64,000 nt of DNA from Caldilineaceae bacterium (GCA_020634755.1 JACKBC010000022.1:1-64000), one strand, 5' to 3'. Counted from the first letter of the stretch, positions 21,720-32,783 are shown. The notes: generated from the letters alone by a model not told the origin. Translations and numbers: made by a program.

Positions 21720-24700
21720 CGGATAAGTTTCAATTTTCGGATCAAGATTTAGAAAATTTATTTAGAACACAGCTGCCATCCGAGGATATTCCACGGGCAA
21801 TGGCTGAACGCATCCATAAGAGCGTTATGGCAGAAGTGGCAGTTTCTTTGCAAAAACAGGGACGCAAAGAGACTGTTTCAACGCGTGAACACACCAGCTG
21901 GTTCAATTGGATTGCCGATCGCTTCCCCCGTCTGCAAATTGGTTCTTCCTTAGCATTGGCGGGCGCCAGTGCGCTTATTTTGCTGTTGCTGGTCCAGTTT
22001 GGTGCTCGATTGGTACCCAGTTTGCGTGACCTGGCGCAGGTGCCTGAAACTTCGCAAAAGGGTGATGTGGCCGCCGTAACTCCGGGTGACCCAACGGCTA
22101 CAGCCACACCCATACCCCAGTCAACTGCTACAGATCAGCCCCTTGTAGAGGCTGAAACGGTCGTCGCACCGACCGAAGCGCCCATTGTGGAACCGGAAGC
22201 GACTGTTGAGAATACACCGGAAGATGTGGTGGCGCAGCCTACCGAGAATGCGGACGAAGTTGCCATTGCGTTGCCTTCTGAAACGCCAACTGAAACAGCG
22301 GTTGCCACGAATGAACAGGCCGACATTTTGGCCCCCACGGCGACCTTAACTGCCCTGCCTACGGCCACAGCTGTTGTTAATGAGGGGAATTCGCCTAGTG
22401 GAGGCGACGGTGAGCCCGCGCCAACGCGCGTGCTGCCTACCGATACGCCGCTGCCAACGCGCACGCCAACGGCTTTGCCCACAACTGGCGCCATTGTGCA
22501 GTCGCCCACGGCCACCAATACGGCCACGCCTCCTGGCGCTACCGCAACCAATAGTCCGACGCCGCTGCCCGGTACGCCCACGGCTACGGCGACCAAGACG
22601 GCCACGCCCACGGCTACTGAGCTGCAGGCCACAGCGGCGACGGCTACGCCGACCGCAACGCGAACTGGTGCGCCAACTACGGCGGCTACGAGCACGCCAA
22701 CCAAGGTGGATACGCCGCCATCGGCTGTACTGCCCACGTTGACGACGGCTACGCCAAAACCGTCCAGCACGGCGACTGTAAAGCCGACGGTTCCGGTGAC
22801 CGTTCCTAGTACTTTGCAGCCGCCATCGTCTACGCCTACAAGCCAGCCGGTCACGGCAACCGCTACGGCTACCGTGCCGCCAACGTCTACGCCGACTTTG
22901 GCGCCGACGTTTACGCCAGTACCTACTATCAATCGGCAGCCAACGGCGAATGATGACTTTGTGGAAATAGCGGAAGACGCCCAGAATGTTGTCATTGAAC
23001 CCGCCAGCAATGACGTGGATCCGGATGGTGACTCGTTAACGGTGACCGTTGGAGTGCCGCCCAACAATGGCGCGATTGTGCAACAGGGCAACACCATTAT
23101 CTATACGCCGAATTCCAACTTCTTTGGCGAAGATGTGATTGCGTATGCCGTTCACGATCCAGGTGGATTGCAGAATATTGCGTACATCCACATCAACGTG
23201 ACGCCGGTAAATGATGCGCCGGTAGCGGTTGATGATGCCATCAGTACGGCGGAAGAGACTGAAGTGCGGATTTCTGTACTGGCAAATGATATAGATGTGG
23301 ATGGGCCGCAATTGCGCATTCAGTCAATTAGCCAGCAGCCGACCAATGGTGCTGCCCGCATTGATGGTGACGCCATTGTATATACGCCAAATGGCAACTT
23401 TGCCGGCACGGATACGCTCAAGTATGTGGTTTCGGATGGTGAGAAGACGAGCGAAGCCACCGTAACTGTAACGGTAACGCCGGTGAATGATGCGCCACGT
23501 GGCGTAGATGATGCCATCAGTACGGCGGAAGAGACCGAAGTGCGGATTTCGGTACTAACAAACGATGTGGATGTGGATGGACCGCAATTGCGCATTCAGT
23601 CGATTAGCCAACAGCCGACCAATGGTGCTGCCCGCATTGATGGTGACGCCATTGTATATACGCCAAATGGCAACTTTAACGGCACGGATACGCTCAGGTA
23701 CGTAGTTTCGGATGGTGAGAAGACGAGCGAAGCCACCGTGACCGTGACCGTGACGCCGGTAAATGATGCGCCACGTGGCGTAGATGATGCCAGCAGTACG
23801 GCGGAAGAGACCGAAGTGCGGATTTCGGTGCTAACAAACGATGTGGATGTGGATGGACCGCAATTGCGCATTCAGTCGATTAGCCAGCAGCCGACCAATG
23901 GTGCTGCCCGCATTGATGGTGACGCCATTGTATATACGCCAAATGGCAACTTTAACGGCACGGATACGCTCAAGTACGTGGTTTCGGATGGTGAGAAGAT
24001 CAGCGAAGCCACCGTGACCGTAACTGTAACGCCGGTGAATGATGCGCCAGTAGCGGTTGCTGACCCAGTTCTAGATGCTACTGAAGATACTGAGTTGACG
24101 TTAAACTCTATCTTGGGGAATGATACTGATGCCGAAGGAGATGCTCTCAAGATAGTCATTGAGACCAATCCTGCACATGGCATAATCGAGTTCCGTAATG
24201 ATGGGTCAGTTGTCTACATTCCCAATCAGAATTACTTTGGCAATGATACATTCACCTATAGAGCCAATGATGGCAAAGTGAATAGTAACAATTCGATAAC
24301 TGTTACTATTAATGTGAAGGGGGTAAACGATCCGCCGCAGCTTGATGGTGGCACTCCCAATCCGCAGGCAAAAGTGAATGAGGGATACACATTAAAATTC
24401 ATTGACATAGATGGTGACCCACTCACTGTTACGGCTTTCTCAAGTAATCCGCCTCAAAATTGGCTAGCCATTGCCCAACAGGGCAATGGCTTAGCCGTAT
24501 TATCAGGCACCCCCTCCAATGAAGATGCTGCTTATGGTCAGCGAGATTATACTTTTACGGTAGAGGTGTCAGATTCAAAAGACAAAATCAGTCTGGTCAT
24601 ACCGGTTAAGGTAATCGGAGGGGCACCCCCGCCACCCACGCCGACCGATACGCCGCTGCCGCCGCAACCACCACCGGCGGATCAGACACCCGTTGAGCCG

Positions 24701-24769
24701 ACAACCCAACCTACTCCAGAAACATCACCACTGCCATCGCCCACTGCGGAGCCGACGACCACCCCGTAA
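21716..24769 (+). CDS. Membrane-anchored cadherin-like repeat protein, probable anti-sigma/sensor
   Basis: 1017 residues. A cytoplasmic N-terminus of ~75 residues (QDLENLFRTQLPSEDIPRAM) precedes one membrane helix (IGSSLALAGASALILLLLVQ, about 75-98). A ~300-residue Thr/Pro/Ala-rich stalk follows, then tandem Ig/cadherin-like domains (each ending VTVTVTPVNDAP) and an additional domain with GDPLTVTAFSSNPPQNW, and a Pro/Thr-rich tail. Three consecutive repeats are nearly identical at the DNA level (276-bp period). It overlaps the sigma-factor gene by four nucleotides. The topology fits an anti-sigma factor whose outside part senses or adheres, but the N-terminus lacks the zinc HxxxCxxC motif of many anti-sigma domains. 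Confidence 0.82.
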   Translation: MTDKFQFSDQDLENLFRTQLPSEDIPRAMAERIHKSVMAEVAVSLQKQGRKETVSTREHTSWFNWIADRFPRLQIGSSLALAGASALILLLLVQFGARLVPSLRDLAQVPETSQKGDVAAVTPGDPTATATPIPQSTATDQPLVEAETVVAPTEAPIVEPEATVENTPEDVVAQPTENADEVAIALPSETPTETAVATNEQADILAPTATLTALPTATAVVNEGNSPSGGDGEPAPTRVLPTDTPLPTRTPTALPTTGAIVQSPTATNTATPPGATATNSPTPLPGTPTATATKTATPTATELQATAATATPTATRTGAPTTAATSTPTKVDTPPSAVLPTLTTATPKPSSTATVKPTVPVTVPSTLQPPSSTPTSQPVTATATATVPPTSTPTLAPTFTPVPTINRQPTANDDFVEIAEDAQNVVIEPASNDVDPDGDSLTVTVGVPPNNGAIVQQGNTIIYTPNSNFFGEDVIAYAVHDPGGLQNIAYIHINVTPVNDAPVAVDDAISTAEETEVRISVLANDIDVDGPQLRIQSISQQPTNGAARIDGDAIVYTPNGNFAGTDTLKYVVSDGEKTSEATVTVTVTPVNDAPRGVDDAISTAEETEVRISVLTNDVDVDGPQLRIQSISQQPTNGAARIDGDAIVYTPNGNFNGTDTLRYVVSDGEKTSEATVTVTVTPVNDAPRGVDDASSTAEETEVRISVLTNDVDVDGPQLRIQSISQQPTNGAARIDGDAIVYTPNGNFNGTDTLKYVVSDGEKISEATVTVTVTPVNDAPVAVADPVLDATEDTELTLNSILGNDTDAEGDALKIVIETNPAHGIIEFRNDGSVVYIPNQNYFGNDTFTYRANDGKVNSNNSITVTINVKGVNDPPQLDGGTPNPQAKVNEGYTLKFIDIDGDPLTVTAFSSNPPQNWLAIAQQGNGLAVLSGTPSNEDAAYGQRDYTFTVEVSDSKDKISLVIPVKVIGGAPPPPTPTDTPLPPQPPPADQTPVEPTTQPTPETSPLPSPTAEPTTTP
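23219..24046 (+). repeat. Three 276-bp near-identical tandem repeats
   Basis: Units start at about 23219, 23495 and 23771, each encoding 92 residues. They differ by scattered single bases, for example VAVDDAIS / RGVDDAIS / RGVDDASS at the unit start. The flanking domains before 23219 and after 24046 are clearly more diverged, so the array expanded recently. Confidence 0.9.
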
Positions 24770-24810
24770 TGAGCGAGGTGTTTTTTTTGTTTTAGGCTGA
24801 GATGCAATTA

Positions 24811-24846
24811 AAAAGGCTGACTGTGCGCAACAGTCAGCCTTTTCTT
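24811..24846 (+). terminator. Intrinsic terminator after the cadherin-like gene
   Basis: A 14-bp perfect stem AAAAGGCTGACTGT / ACAGTCAGCCTTTT around GCGCA, followed by CTTTG. It ends the sigma/anti-sigma unit. Confidence 0.85.
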
Positions 24847-24849
24847 TGT

Positions 24850-25208
24850 TACCCTTACGTCATGTTAAGGGCGATTTGCTTAGACCCCTAATCAAGAACG
24901 CAGATCTGTACGGGCATGAGTGGCGGCGGCATACCGTGAGCCAGGCGGAAACGCGTTATCCCGCGGCTACTCGTGCCCCTACATTTGTGCCCGTTCCGGT
25001 ATCATGCCGCATTTAATTGCGAGGTGTGCATAATTCGATACGCGAGCGCAACATGTTTCGTAGACCCGCGTGCGACGCACGCTAATCGCCTCTACTCAAC
25101 TGAAACACGTATACACACTCTTCATTTAATTGCGTTCTCTATACGTTGCCGGATGGCCCAGCTCTGCCTCCTGGCCACCCTGTAAGTCCCGTATGGAACA
25201 ATCCACTC
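24850..25208. other. Intergenic region between convergent genes
   Basis: About 360 nt, no gene. It contains a decayed inverted repeat: GTACGGGCATGAG (near 24909) against CTCGTGCCCCTAC (near 24969), and CGGCGGCATACCG against CGGTATCATGCCG. The second half of this resembles the family C repeats (GGCATACCGTG). Origin uncertain. Confidence 0.45.
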
Positions 25209-26741
25209 CTATGCTTCGTTGTTTAAGAGCGTTTGCAGTTGTTGGCGCACGGCATCCGGGTCGCCTTGGCCTTTGGTGGCGCGCATGACTTGGCCCATAA
25301 AAAAGCCAAAGAGTTTGGTCTCGCCATCGCGATAGCGCGTCAGCTCGCTGGGGTTGGCGGCAAGCACCTGGGCAATGGCGTCATCGATTACCGACGTATC
25401 GCTGACCAACGCCAACCCTTCGCGATCCACAACGGCGTGGGGATCGTCACCGCTGGCATACATAGTTTCCAGCACCTTTTTGCCCGTTGTCATGTTGATC
25501 ACCTTGTCATCTACCAGCGTAAGCAAGGCGGCAAACTGAGCGGGCTGTACCTTGACAGTTGCAATCTGGCGCAAGTCCTGGCCTTCGCCATCGGCATAGA
25601 GCAAGCGGAAAAATTCACTAGTTAGCCAGTTGGCCAGCCGCTGCGGTTTGCCGGCTTTTACATCAGCAGCAGACGCGCCATATGCCTGTACGGCGGTCTC
25701 AAAAAAGTCGGCCACCAGACTTTCGCTAGTCAAAATATCGGCGTCGACGGCGCGGATGTTCCAGCCCTGCATGTAGCGGGCGCGTTTGGCATCGGGCAGT
25801 TCTGGCAGCGTTTGGCGTAAAGCCGCCACCTGCGCTTGCGTAATTTGCATGGGCGGCAGATCCGGTTCGGGGAAGTAGCGATAGTCGTGCGCGCTCTCTT
25901 TGCTGCGCTGCAACACGGTGCACTGCCGCTGTTCGTCCCAGCCCATGTTGACCTGCTCGACTACGCCGCCATTTTCCAGCAGTTCGATCTGGCGCGCCTG
26001 TTCGTAGGCAATGGCGCTGCGCACGGCCCGAAAGCTATTTAGGTTTTTGACTTCCACCTTGACGCCATATTCACCGCGTGCTTTCTGCGCCAGCGTGCGC
26101 ACGCTAATGTTGGGCTCACAGCGCAGAGCACCCTTTTCCATGTCGCCACTGTTGACGCCTAGATAGCGCAAAATAGTGCGCAACTTGGTGAGATAAGCAT
26201 AGGCCTCGTCGGCGCTGTGAATGTCGGCTTCGGTCACAATTTCCAGCAGCGGCACGCCGGCGCGATTCAGATCCACCAGCGAGTATAGGCCGGAATGGAT
26301 GGTCTTGCCCGTATCCTCTTCCAAATGCGCGCGCCGGATGCGAATGTGTTTGGTCGTGCCATCGGGCAGGTCAATATCGACCCCACCGTGTTGGCAAAAG
26401 GGCAATTCGTATTGGGAAATTTGGTAGCCTTTGGGCAGATCGGGATAGGTATAATTTTTGCGGTCAAAAACGGCGCGCTCGGCAATTTCGCAATTGAGCG
26501 CTAAACCGGTGCGAATGGTAGAATCCACCGCGGCCTGATTGATCACCGGCAACATACCCGGCATGCCCAGGCAGACCGGGCAGACGCGCGTGTTGGCCGG
26601 CGCTCCGGCATAATCGGTGGCGCACGAACAGAACATTTTAGAATTTGTGAGCAGCTGGGCGTGGACCTCCATGCCCACCACCAACTCATATTGCGTATCT
26701 TGTGACTCAGCCGCAGAAGTAGATTGCATTAAAACTGACAT
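25209..26741 (-). CDS. gatB: Aspartyl/glutamyl-tRNA amidotransferase subunit B
   Basis: 510 residues. With GatA and GatC it converts Glu-tRNA(Gln) and/or Asp-tRNA(Asn) to the amides in the cytoplasm, consuming ATP; this is the ATP/tRNA-binding subunit. The start region YELVVGMEVHAQLLTNSKMFC and the zinc cysteines (FCSC ... CPVCLGMPG) are intact, as are FDRKNYTYPDLPKGYQISQYELP and RIRRAHLEEDTGK. The C-terminal YqeY-like tRNA-binding part ends at GDPDAVRQQLQTLLN. Length is slightly above the usual ~480. gatA and gatC are not adjacent. The presence of GatB implies indirect amidation in this organism. Confidence 0.97.
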   Translation of the reverse strand: MSVLMQSTSAAESQDTQYELVVGMEVHAQLLTNSKMFCSCATDYAGAPANTRVCPVCLGMPGMLPVINQAAVDSTIRTGLALNCEIAERAVFDRKNYTYPDLPKGYQISQYELPFCQHGGVDIDLPDGTTKHIRIRRAHLEEDTGKTIHSGLYSLVDLNRAGVPLLEIVTEADIHSADEAYAYLTKLRTILRYLGVNSGDMEKGALRCEPNISVRTLAQKARGEYGVKVEVKNLNSFRAVRSAIAYEQARQIELLENGGVVEQVNMGWDEQRQCTVLQRSKESAHDYRYFPEPDLPPMQITQAQVAALRQTLPELPDAKRARYMQGWNIRAVDADILTSESLVADFFETAVQAYGASAADVKAGKPQRLANWLTSEFFRLLYADGEGQDLRQIATVKVQPAQFAALLTLVDDKVINMTTGKKVLETMYASGDDPHAVVDREGLALVSDTSVIDDAIAQVLAANPSELTRYRDGETKLFGFFMGQVMRATKGQGDPDAVRQQLQTLLNNEA

Positions 26742-26846
26742 GATTTTGAATACCCGTATCTATAACAGTTGGTAACTATTTTTCACCACGAACAACCGGC
26801 CAGTATTTCCTAATCATACCGTTTTCGAGATAAAAAAACAAACAAT

Positions 26847-29525
26847 TTGAAGCCCTATACTTCCTACACCCCTATTTTACCGTTTCTGCTGCTTTTGCTG
26901 GCGTTGATGCCAGCCAGCTGCGGGCGCGATCGAGCCGATGACGCGACAGCTCCTGTGCCGGCGACCGCCACGGTGCTTACGAAATCCGCCGCGACCGCTG
27001 CCCAAACGACTGAGTTGGCCATTAAAGCGCTGCCGCCCGGTGAACGGGCTACGGCGACCGTGAGCGCATCGGCCCCGCAAACTGGAGCCAGCGACGCCAC
27101 GGCGACCGCACCTGCTGTATCCGCCGCGGTTACGGTGTCGGCATCGGCAACCGCTCCCGTCGCGGCCGCAGCCATTTCGGCCGCGGCTTCTCCCGCGCAG
27201 GTGATGAGCCAGGCCCAAGCCCTTGCTGCTCAGGGCAATTTTGCCGAGGCGCGCGGCTTGCTGCAAACGCTGCTCGAAGGAGCAGATTTGACCGATGCCG
27301 AAGCCGCCGTTACCCAATTTGAAATCGCCAAATTTTACCTGGCCGACAAGCTTTATGGGGAAGCGTTGCCCAGACTAGAGGCGCTGTTGACCTCTCCGCT
27401 GCTGGCGGACCAGGCAGCAACGGCGGCCCAACTGCAAGAAGTGGCCGCGCCATTTCAGTTGGCTAGCCCGGAACCGCTGTCAACAAAAGTGCTGTTTCTG
27501 CACGCCGAGGCGCTCTCGGGCCTGGGGCGCTACCAAGATGCCATCGATGTGTATCAAACATTTTTGGCCCAGCACCCCGCCACTGCCGAGATAGCACAGG
27601 CGCAGATTGCCGCCAACTATGTGGCGCTGGGGAATAACAGCAATGCTGGTGATGCTTATGCAGCAGCCGCTGCCGCCGCGCCAGACACAATATCCAAAGT
27701 GCGCCTGTGGGAAGACGCCGCCGCCAGTTTTCAAAACGCAGAGCGCTTTGACCGCGCTACTGCGGCGTATGAAGAGATTCTGGCCCTGGCCCAAAATGCC
27801 GGTTACCGCGCCGACATTGAGTATCGGCTGGGGCAAACGCTGGCCACGGCCGGCAATGCAGACGCGGCCATTGAGCACTGGCGCGCGGCGACAGCCGAAT
27901 CGCCCGAGCATGCCAGCGCTTATTTGGCGCTCATTGAGCTGATTAATCGCGACGCGCCGTTTGATCTATATCAGCGCGGCTATATCGATCTGCAAGCCGA
28001 AGCTTGGTATCCAGCCATCGATGCCTTTGAGCAATATCTGGCCAGCGTTTCGCCTGCGGATGAGCGGGCTGGGTTGGCCATGCACGGGCTGGCGCAGGCC
28101 TACCTGGGCGCCGCCGATTATGCTTCGGCGCTGAGCATGCTGGAACGGACGTTGACGCAATATCCCAGTTGCACCTGTGTGGGCCAAACATGGTTAGACA
28201 AAGCCGCCGTGCAGGCTGTATCTGGCGATACGGTGGGGGCGCGCCGCACCTATCGAACCTTTGCCCGGTTGATGCCCGATGACCCATTGGCGCCGGAAGC
28301 ATTTTGGCGCAGTGGTGTCTCCGCCCTGTGGGATAACAATGAGCTGGAGGCCGTGGCCGATCTGCTGGCGCTGGCCGATACTTTCCCGCAGAGCGAACGC
28401 GCCCCTGATGCACTATATGCCATTGGTCTGGGCGCCTATCGCACTCAATTGTGGACGCAGATGCGGCAGATGTACAGCAGGCTGCAAGAGCAGTATCCCG
28501 ACTACAAAACGCTGGCCGTTAACTATTGGCTGGGCCGCGCTTATGCCGAAACCGGCGATCTCGAGCAGGCCACGGCGCAGTGGCGCCAGGTAGAGCAAAC
28601 GGCGCCCGATGTCTATTATGGCATTCTGGCGCAGGAGAGTTTGCAGCAGGACCCTCAGCACATTTCGGCGCGCATGGACAATTTGCGCGTGCTGACTCAC
28701 CGCGCCACCACAAATCCTGATGACGACGGCTCGCTGGCCTTTGCGGAAGCGTGGCTCGCCACCTGGGTGGAGCCGGATGGCGCGGATTCACTTGCTGCGC
28801 TGCCAGACAGCGTGGCGCAGGATCCAGACTTGGCGCTGGGGCGGTTGTTGCAAGACTTGAGCCTGCGTAGCGATGCGACGCGCGTGATGACGCGCCTCTA
28901 TCAGCGCCACCGCGATGAACCGCGGCTGCTTTTTTCGCTGATGCTGGAGTTTGAACGGTTGCAGCTACATCGGTTGGCGCTGCTCAGCGCGGTGACGCTC
29001 ATCGAAGCCAGCCCGGCGCGGCTGGTGGAAGATGCACCCGTCTATCTGCAACAGCTGGCCTATCCCCGTCCATTTGCTGAGGTGGTTGAGCAGGAGGCGC
29101 AGGCCAATAACATTGACCCGCTGCTCTTTTTCAGCCTGCTGCGTCAGGAAAGCCAATTTGATGATAGCGCGCGCTCTGTGGCGGCGGCCCAAGGGTTAGC
29201 GCAAATCATCCCCGATACGGCTGACTGGGTGGCCGAGCGCTTGCGGTATCCCAATTTCACACACGATCTGATTTATCTACCCTATGTGAATATCAAATTT
29301 GGCGCCTATTATTTGGCCTGGGTGCGCGATTATTTGGATGACAATATTATTTCGGCGCTGGTTGGATACAACGCCGGGCCGGGTAATGCCGAGGTGTGGC
29401 GCACACTGTCTGGCGCCGACGATGCTCTGTTTGTGGAGGTGCTTGGCGTCAATGAACCGCGGGTCTATGTCTACAATATTTTGTCCAATTATTACCATTA
29501 TACTCGGCTGTATGCTACAGAGTAG
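26847..29525 (+). CDS. TPR-rich lytic transglycosylase, lipoprotein
   Basis: 892 residues from a TTG start. A signal peptide ends in a lipobox-like PASCGRD, followed by an Ala/Thr-rich spacer of ~110 residues. A long helical region of tetratricopeptide-like repeats (AQALAAQGNFAEARGLLQTL, ALSGLGRYQDAIDVYQTFL, AMHGLAQAYLGAADYASALS and others) covers residues ~120-700. The C-terminal ~150 residues are an SLT domain: LFFSLLRQESQFDDSARS contains the catalytic glutamate, followed by AAQGLAQIIPDTADWVA and VGYNAGPGNAEVW. The layout parallels Slt70 of proteobacteria. It should cleave peptidoglycan glycan strands from the outer face of the cytoplasmic membrane. It is divergently oriented to gatB. Confidence 0.9.
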   Translation: MKPYTSYTPILPFLLLLLALMPASCGRDRADDATAPVPATATVLTKSAATAAQTTELAIKALPPGERATATVSASAPQTGASDATATAPAVSAAVTVSASATAPVAAAAISAAASPAQVMSQAQALAAQGNFAEARGLLQTLLEGADLTDAEAAVTQFEIAKFYLADKLYGEALPRLEALLTSPLLADQAATAAQLQEVAAPFQLASPEPLSTKVLFLHAEALSGLGRYQDAIDVYQTFLAQHPATAEIAQAQIAANYVALGNNSNAGDAYAAAAAAAPDTISKVRLWEDAAASFQNAERFDRATAAYEEILALAQNAGYRADIEYRLGQTLATAGNADAAIEHWRAATAESPEHASAYLALIELINRDAPFDLYQRGYIDLQAEAWYPAIDAFEQYLASVSPADERAGLAMHGLAQAYLGAADYASALSMLERTLTQYPSCTCVGQTWLDKAAVQAVSGDTVGARRTYRTFARLMPDDPLAPEAFWRSGVSALWDNNELEAVADLLALADTFPQSERAPDALYAIGLGAYRTQLWTQMRQMYSRLQEQYPDYKTLAVNYWLGRAYAETGDLEQATAQWRQVEQTAPDVYYGILAQESLQQDPQHISARMDNLRVLTHRATTNPDDDGSLAFAEAWLATWVEPDGADSLAALPDSVAQDPDLALGRLLQDLSLRSDATRVMTRLYQRHRDEPRLLFSLMLEFERLQLHRLALLSAVTLIEASPARLVEDAPVYLQQLAYPRPFAEVVEQEAQANNIDPLLFFSLLRQESQFDDSARSVAAAQGLAQIIPDTADWVAERLRYPNFTHDLIYLPYVNIKFGAYYLAWVRDYLDDNIISALVGYNAGPGNAEVWRTLSGADDALFVEVLGVNEPRVYVYNILSNYYHYTRLYATE

Positions 29526-29688
29526 CTTTGTTTGAATTAAGTCTTGTTTTCGGCCCCAAAATGTAGTACTATCGTCACATTATAGATACTACATTAGTGA
29601 TTATCCAGATTAAACTTTGCTCTGTTTAAAAGCAGCATCAAATATGCCTGCGCCAATAAACCACAAACCATGATGAAGGAAGCATACA

Positions 29689-30723
<1,035 letters not shown>

Positions 30724-30853
30724 GAGTAAGAGGACGTATGCCGCGTCAATGCCGCATTTAGAGAAGCACGTCGCGCTGACGGACGATTTCTGCTTGGGGC
30801 TTGCGTGCATCCTCCACAATTTATGCCATTTGGTTTTACAGCTCCAGCTGGTA

Positions 30854-31897
30854 TTACTCGACGGCCAGATAGCTCAAAAGCCAGCCGGTAATGCCGGGCA
30901 GCACAATGGCGCCGCCAATCAAGTGGATGGACCAGCTGGCGCCGCGCAGGGCCAGGAGCGCGCCAAAATAGGCGGCAAAGAAGAGCGTTGGGGCCAGAAA
31001 AGCAAAGAGGTGTAGCTTGGTCAGGTTGGTGGGTCCGATGTCCCATTTGAACCGCAGCCAATCCACCAGGGCCGCGGCAACGAGCATGGCGGCGGCCATC
31101 CACATCGATTCTACACGTTCATAGTTGATGATGAGCATGGCCACTGTGTTGATGCCCCAGATAAGCGTCAGGCTCCCCGGCGGCAGATGCCAGCGCCGTA
31201 AAATCAGCAGCACTGGCCCCATGAGCAGCGCCGCCGTGATCATCAGCCCGGTGACGCCTGCTACTTGGCCTACATCGCTGTAAAATTCGCGCTGGCCGGT
31301 CCCCGCCACCGTGCTGTGCAGCGGATGTTCGAACATCATGAAAAAGGTGAAAGCCGAGATCAGCGCCGCCGTGGCCACGAGGGCCGGGGCGATTTCGCGC
31401 CAGGTGGGACGCTGATGGGGACGAGCCAATGCTGCACGCAGTGGGCCACTTACAATCAGCGCCAGTCCGGCGCCCAGCATCAAGTGTGTGGGGCTGATCA
31501 GCGCTTCAAAATCCTCCTCAATGCCAAACAGCTCGTGCCAGATCAGGTCGCCCACGCCTCCTGCCGCAAAGATGAAGACGCCCAAGAGCGCAAGCTGATA
31601 GCCGTTGGGCAGCGCGCTGCGCCAGCTCATCCCCTGTGCGCGATTCCACAACAGCGTGCCCAGCAACAGCAACATCACCAGCCCAAAGCCCGCATAAAAA
31701 AAGGCGTGCCAAACCGTGAAAAACGAATTGTCAACGCGCCCGTGGTTGTGCGCCCAGCCGTCCAGATAGAGCCCGCTTAAAAAGATGGTGCTGAATACGA
31801 GCATGGCCCAATCGAACGTGAGCCCAGCAATGATGCGGCTTTGGCGGCGATTTGCCAGAGGGTCATTGGTCGAGATATTTGCGCTCGTTCGCAACAT
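30854..31897 (-). CDS. Polytopic membrane protein of unknown function
   Basis: 347 residues with about nine or ten membrane helices, starting FDWAMLVFSTIFLSGLYLDGWAHNHGRVDNSFFTVWHAFF. Recurrent His residues near helix ends (WAHNHGR, VWHAFFYAGF, LIWHELFGIE, MMFEHPLHS) suggest metal or heme/quinone contact, but no known motif is complete. The start is supported by GAGGAG upstream. I do not recognise a named family. It is transcribed in the opposite direction to fbp and separated from it by 130 nt. Confidence 0.75.
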   Translation of the reverse strand: MLRTSANISTNDPLANRRQSRIIAGLTFDWAMLVFSTIFLSGLYLDGWAHNHGRVDNSFFTVWHAFFYAGFGLVMLLLLGTLLWNRAQGMSWRSALPNGYQLALLGVFIFAAGGVGDLIWHELFGIEEDFEALISPTHLMLGAGLALIVSGPLRAALARPHQRPTWREIAPALVATAALISAFTFFMMFEHPLHSTVAGTGQREFYSDVGQVAGVTGLMITAALLMGPVLLILRRWHLPPGSLTLIWGINTVAMLIINYERVESMWMAAAMLVAAALVDWLRFKWDIGPTNLTKLHLFAFLAPTLFFAAYFGALLALRGASWSIHLIGGAIVLPGITGWLLSYLAVE

Positions 31898-32006
31898 GAG
31901 AATGTTATCTCCTCTGCGGCAATTTCGGACCTGTCCTGAAGATCTCTGGGATGGTCTCTCATATAGGAGGTGGGTTTGTTAGGGCGATGATAGCATAGCC
32001 ACGAAC

Positions 32007-32372
32007 TTAGACCAAAAGAAACTCAATGAGGACCGCAATTATCATCAAGTGAAAGGTCTGGTCTACCACGATGCGTACAAAGATGGAATTGCTCTGCTGA
32101 AAGAGGCGCGACCAGCCGGCGGCGGCATTGGTTGCGTCAATGAGATAATGGGAAAGAAAGGTAAGGATGAAAAAGAGGCTGATTTGTACAGAGGTGTAGG
32201 TAATGGAGCGGCTGAACCAAAGCGTGACGGTAAGCGTGAGCGTATAAATAGCGCAGTGAGTGGCGCATGAAAGATTGAGGAGCGCGCTCTGCTTATTTTG
32301 TGCCATCCAATCGTTTTGCAGAACCCAGTCTCCAATAAGGTGACCCAGGAAAAGCCAGGTGAAAAGATTCAT
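32007..32372 (-). CDS. DUF3307-like membrane protein
   Basis: 121 residues from the ATG at 32372, chosen over the longer frame at 32450 because the family begins FLGHLIGDWVLQNDWMAQNK near its start. Four membrane helices are likely. The H-x-x-G-D-W/F-x-x-Q motif near the N-terminus and a second histidine pair (LSHYLIDATN) match the DUF3307 pattern. Function unknown. Confidence 0.8.
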   Translation of the reverse strand: MNLFTWLFLGHLIGDWVLQNDWMAQNKQSALLNLSCATHCAIYTLTLTVTLWFSRSITYTSVQISLFFILTFLSHYLIDATNAAAGWSRLFQQSNSIFVRIVVDQTFHLMIIAVLIEFLLV

Positions 32373-32688
32373 GGGGTGTCTCGCGTCTATATAAATGAGG
32401 GATGAGCAATAAAATGGAACGAAACCCGGCATCTGGCTATGGAGCTGCAAGACATGTTACAATAAGGGGGCAATTTCGTCCACTATACAATAATCAACAC
32501 TTGCTTTGCTGGCATTATACCTACTCAGTTCAAGGTGGCTGTGCATTTGAACACACCTTGTCTGTCCATTTCGCCACAGTAGATCATCACCGCTTGCGTC
32601 GCCCACCGCTTGAAATTCAGCAGTTCACAATTTGGTGAAATAGGCGTTCACGAACGCTGCCATCCCCCCTGAGAACAGCAGACGCCTA

Positions 32689-32763
32689 TATTGCCAATAC
32701 CGTTGCGGTGTATTGACAATCGAGACCGACGCCTATATTGCCAACACCGTTGCGGTGTACTGA
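32689..32763 (+). repeat. Leader-like repeat, family A, copies 3 and 4 (3' halves in tandem)
   Basis: Two direct copies of GACGCCTATATTGCCAA followed by ACCGTTGCGGTGTA; the second also has the AATCGAGACC part that precedes it in full copies. The end lies 20 nt before the ATG of the Crp/Fnr gene, with its AGAGGAG ribosome-binding site in between. Each 3' end can fold as CACCG-TTG-CGGTG or a near variant. Confidence 0.75.
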
Positions 32764-32783
32764 GTTTTGAAGAGGAGAACGCC

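Noticed and set aside
22135..23097. Long minus-strand open frame opposite the Thr/Pro-rich region of the cadherin-like protein
   Set aside because: It is Val/Gly-rich, the reverse image of Thr/Pro repeats, and the plus-strand frame is well supported. Similar mirror frames at 15649-16410 and 38336-38701 were dropped for the same reason.
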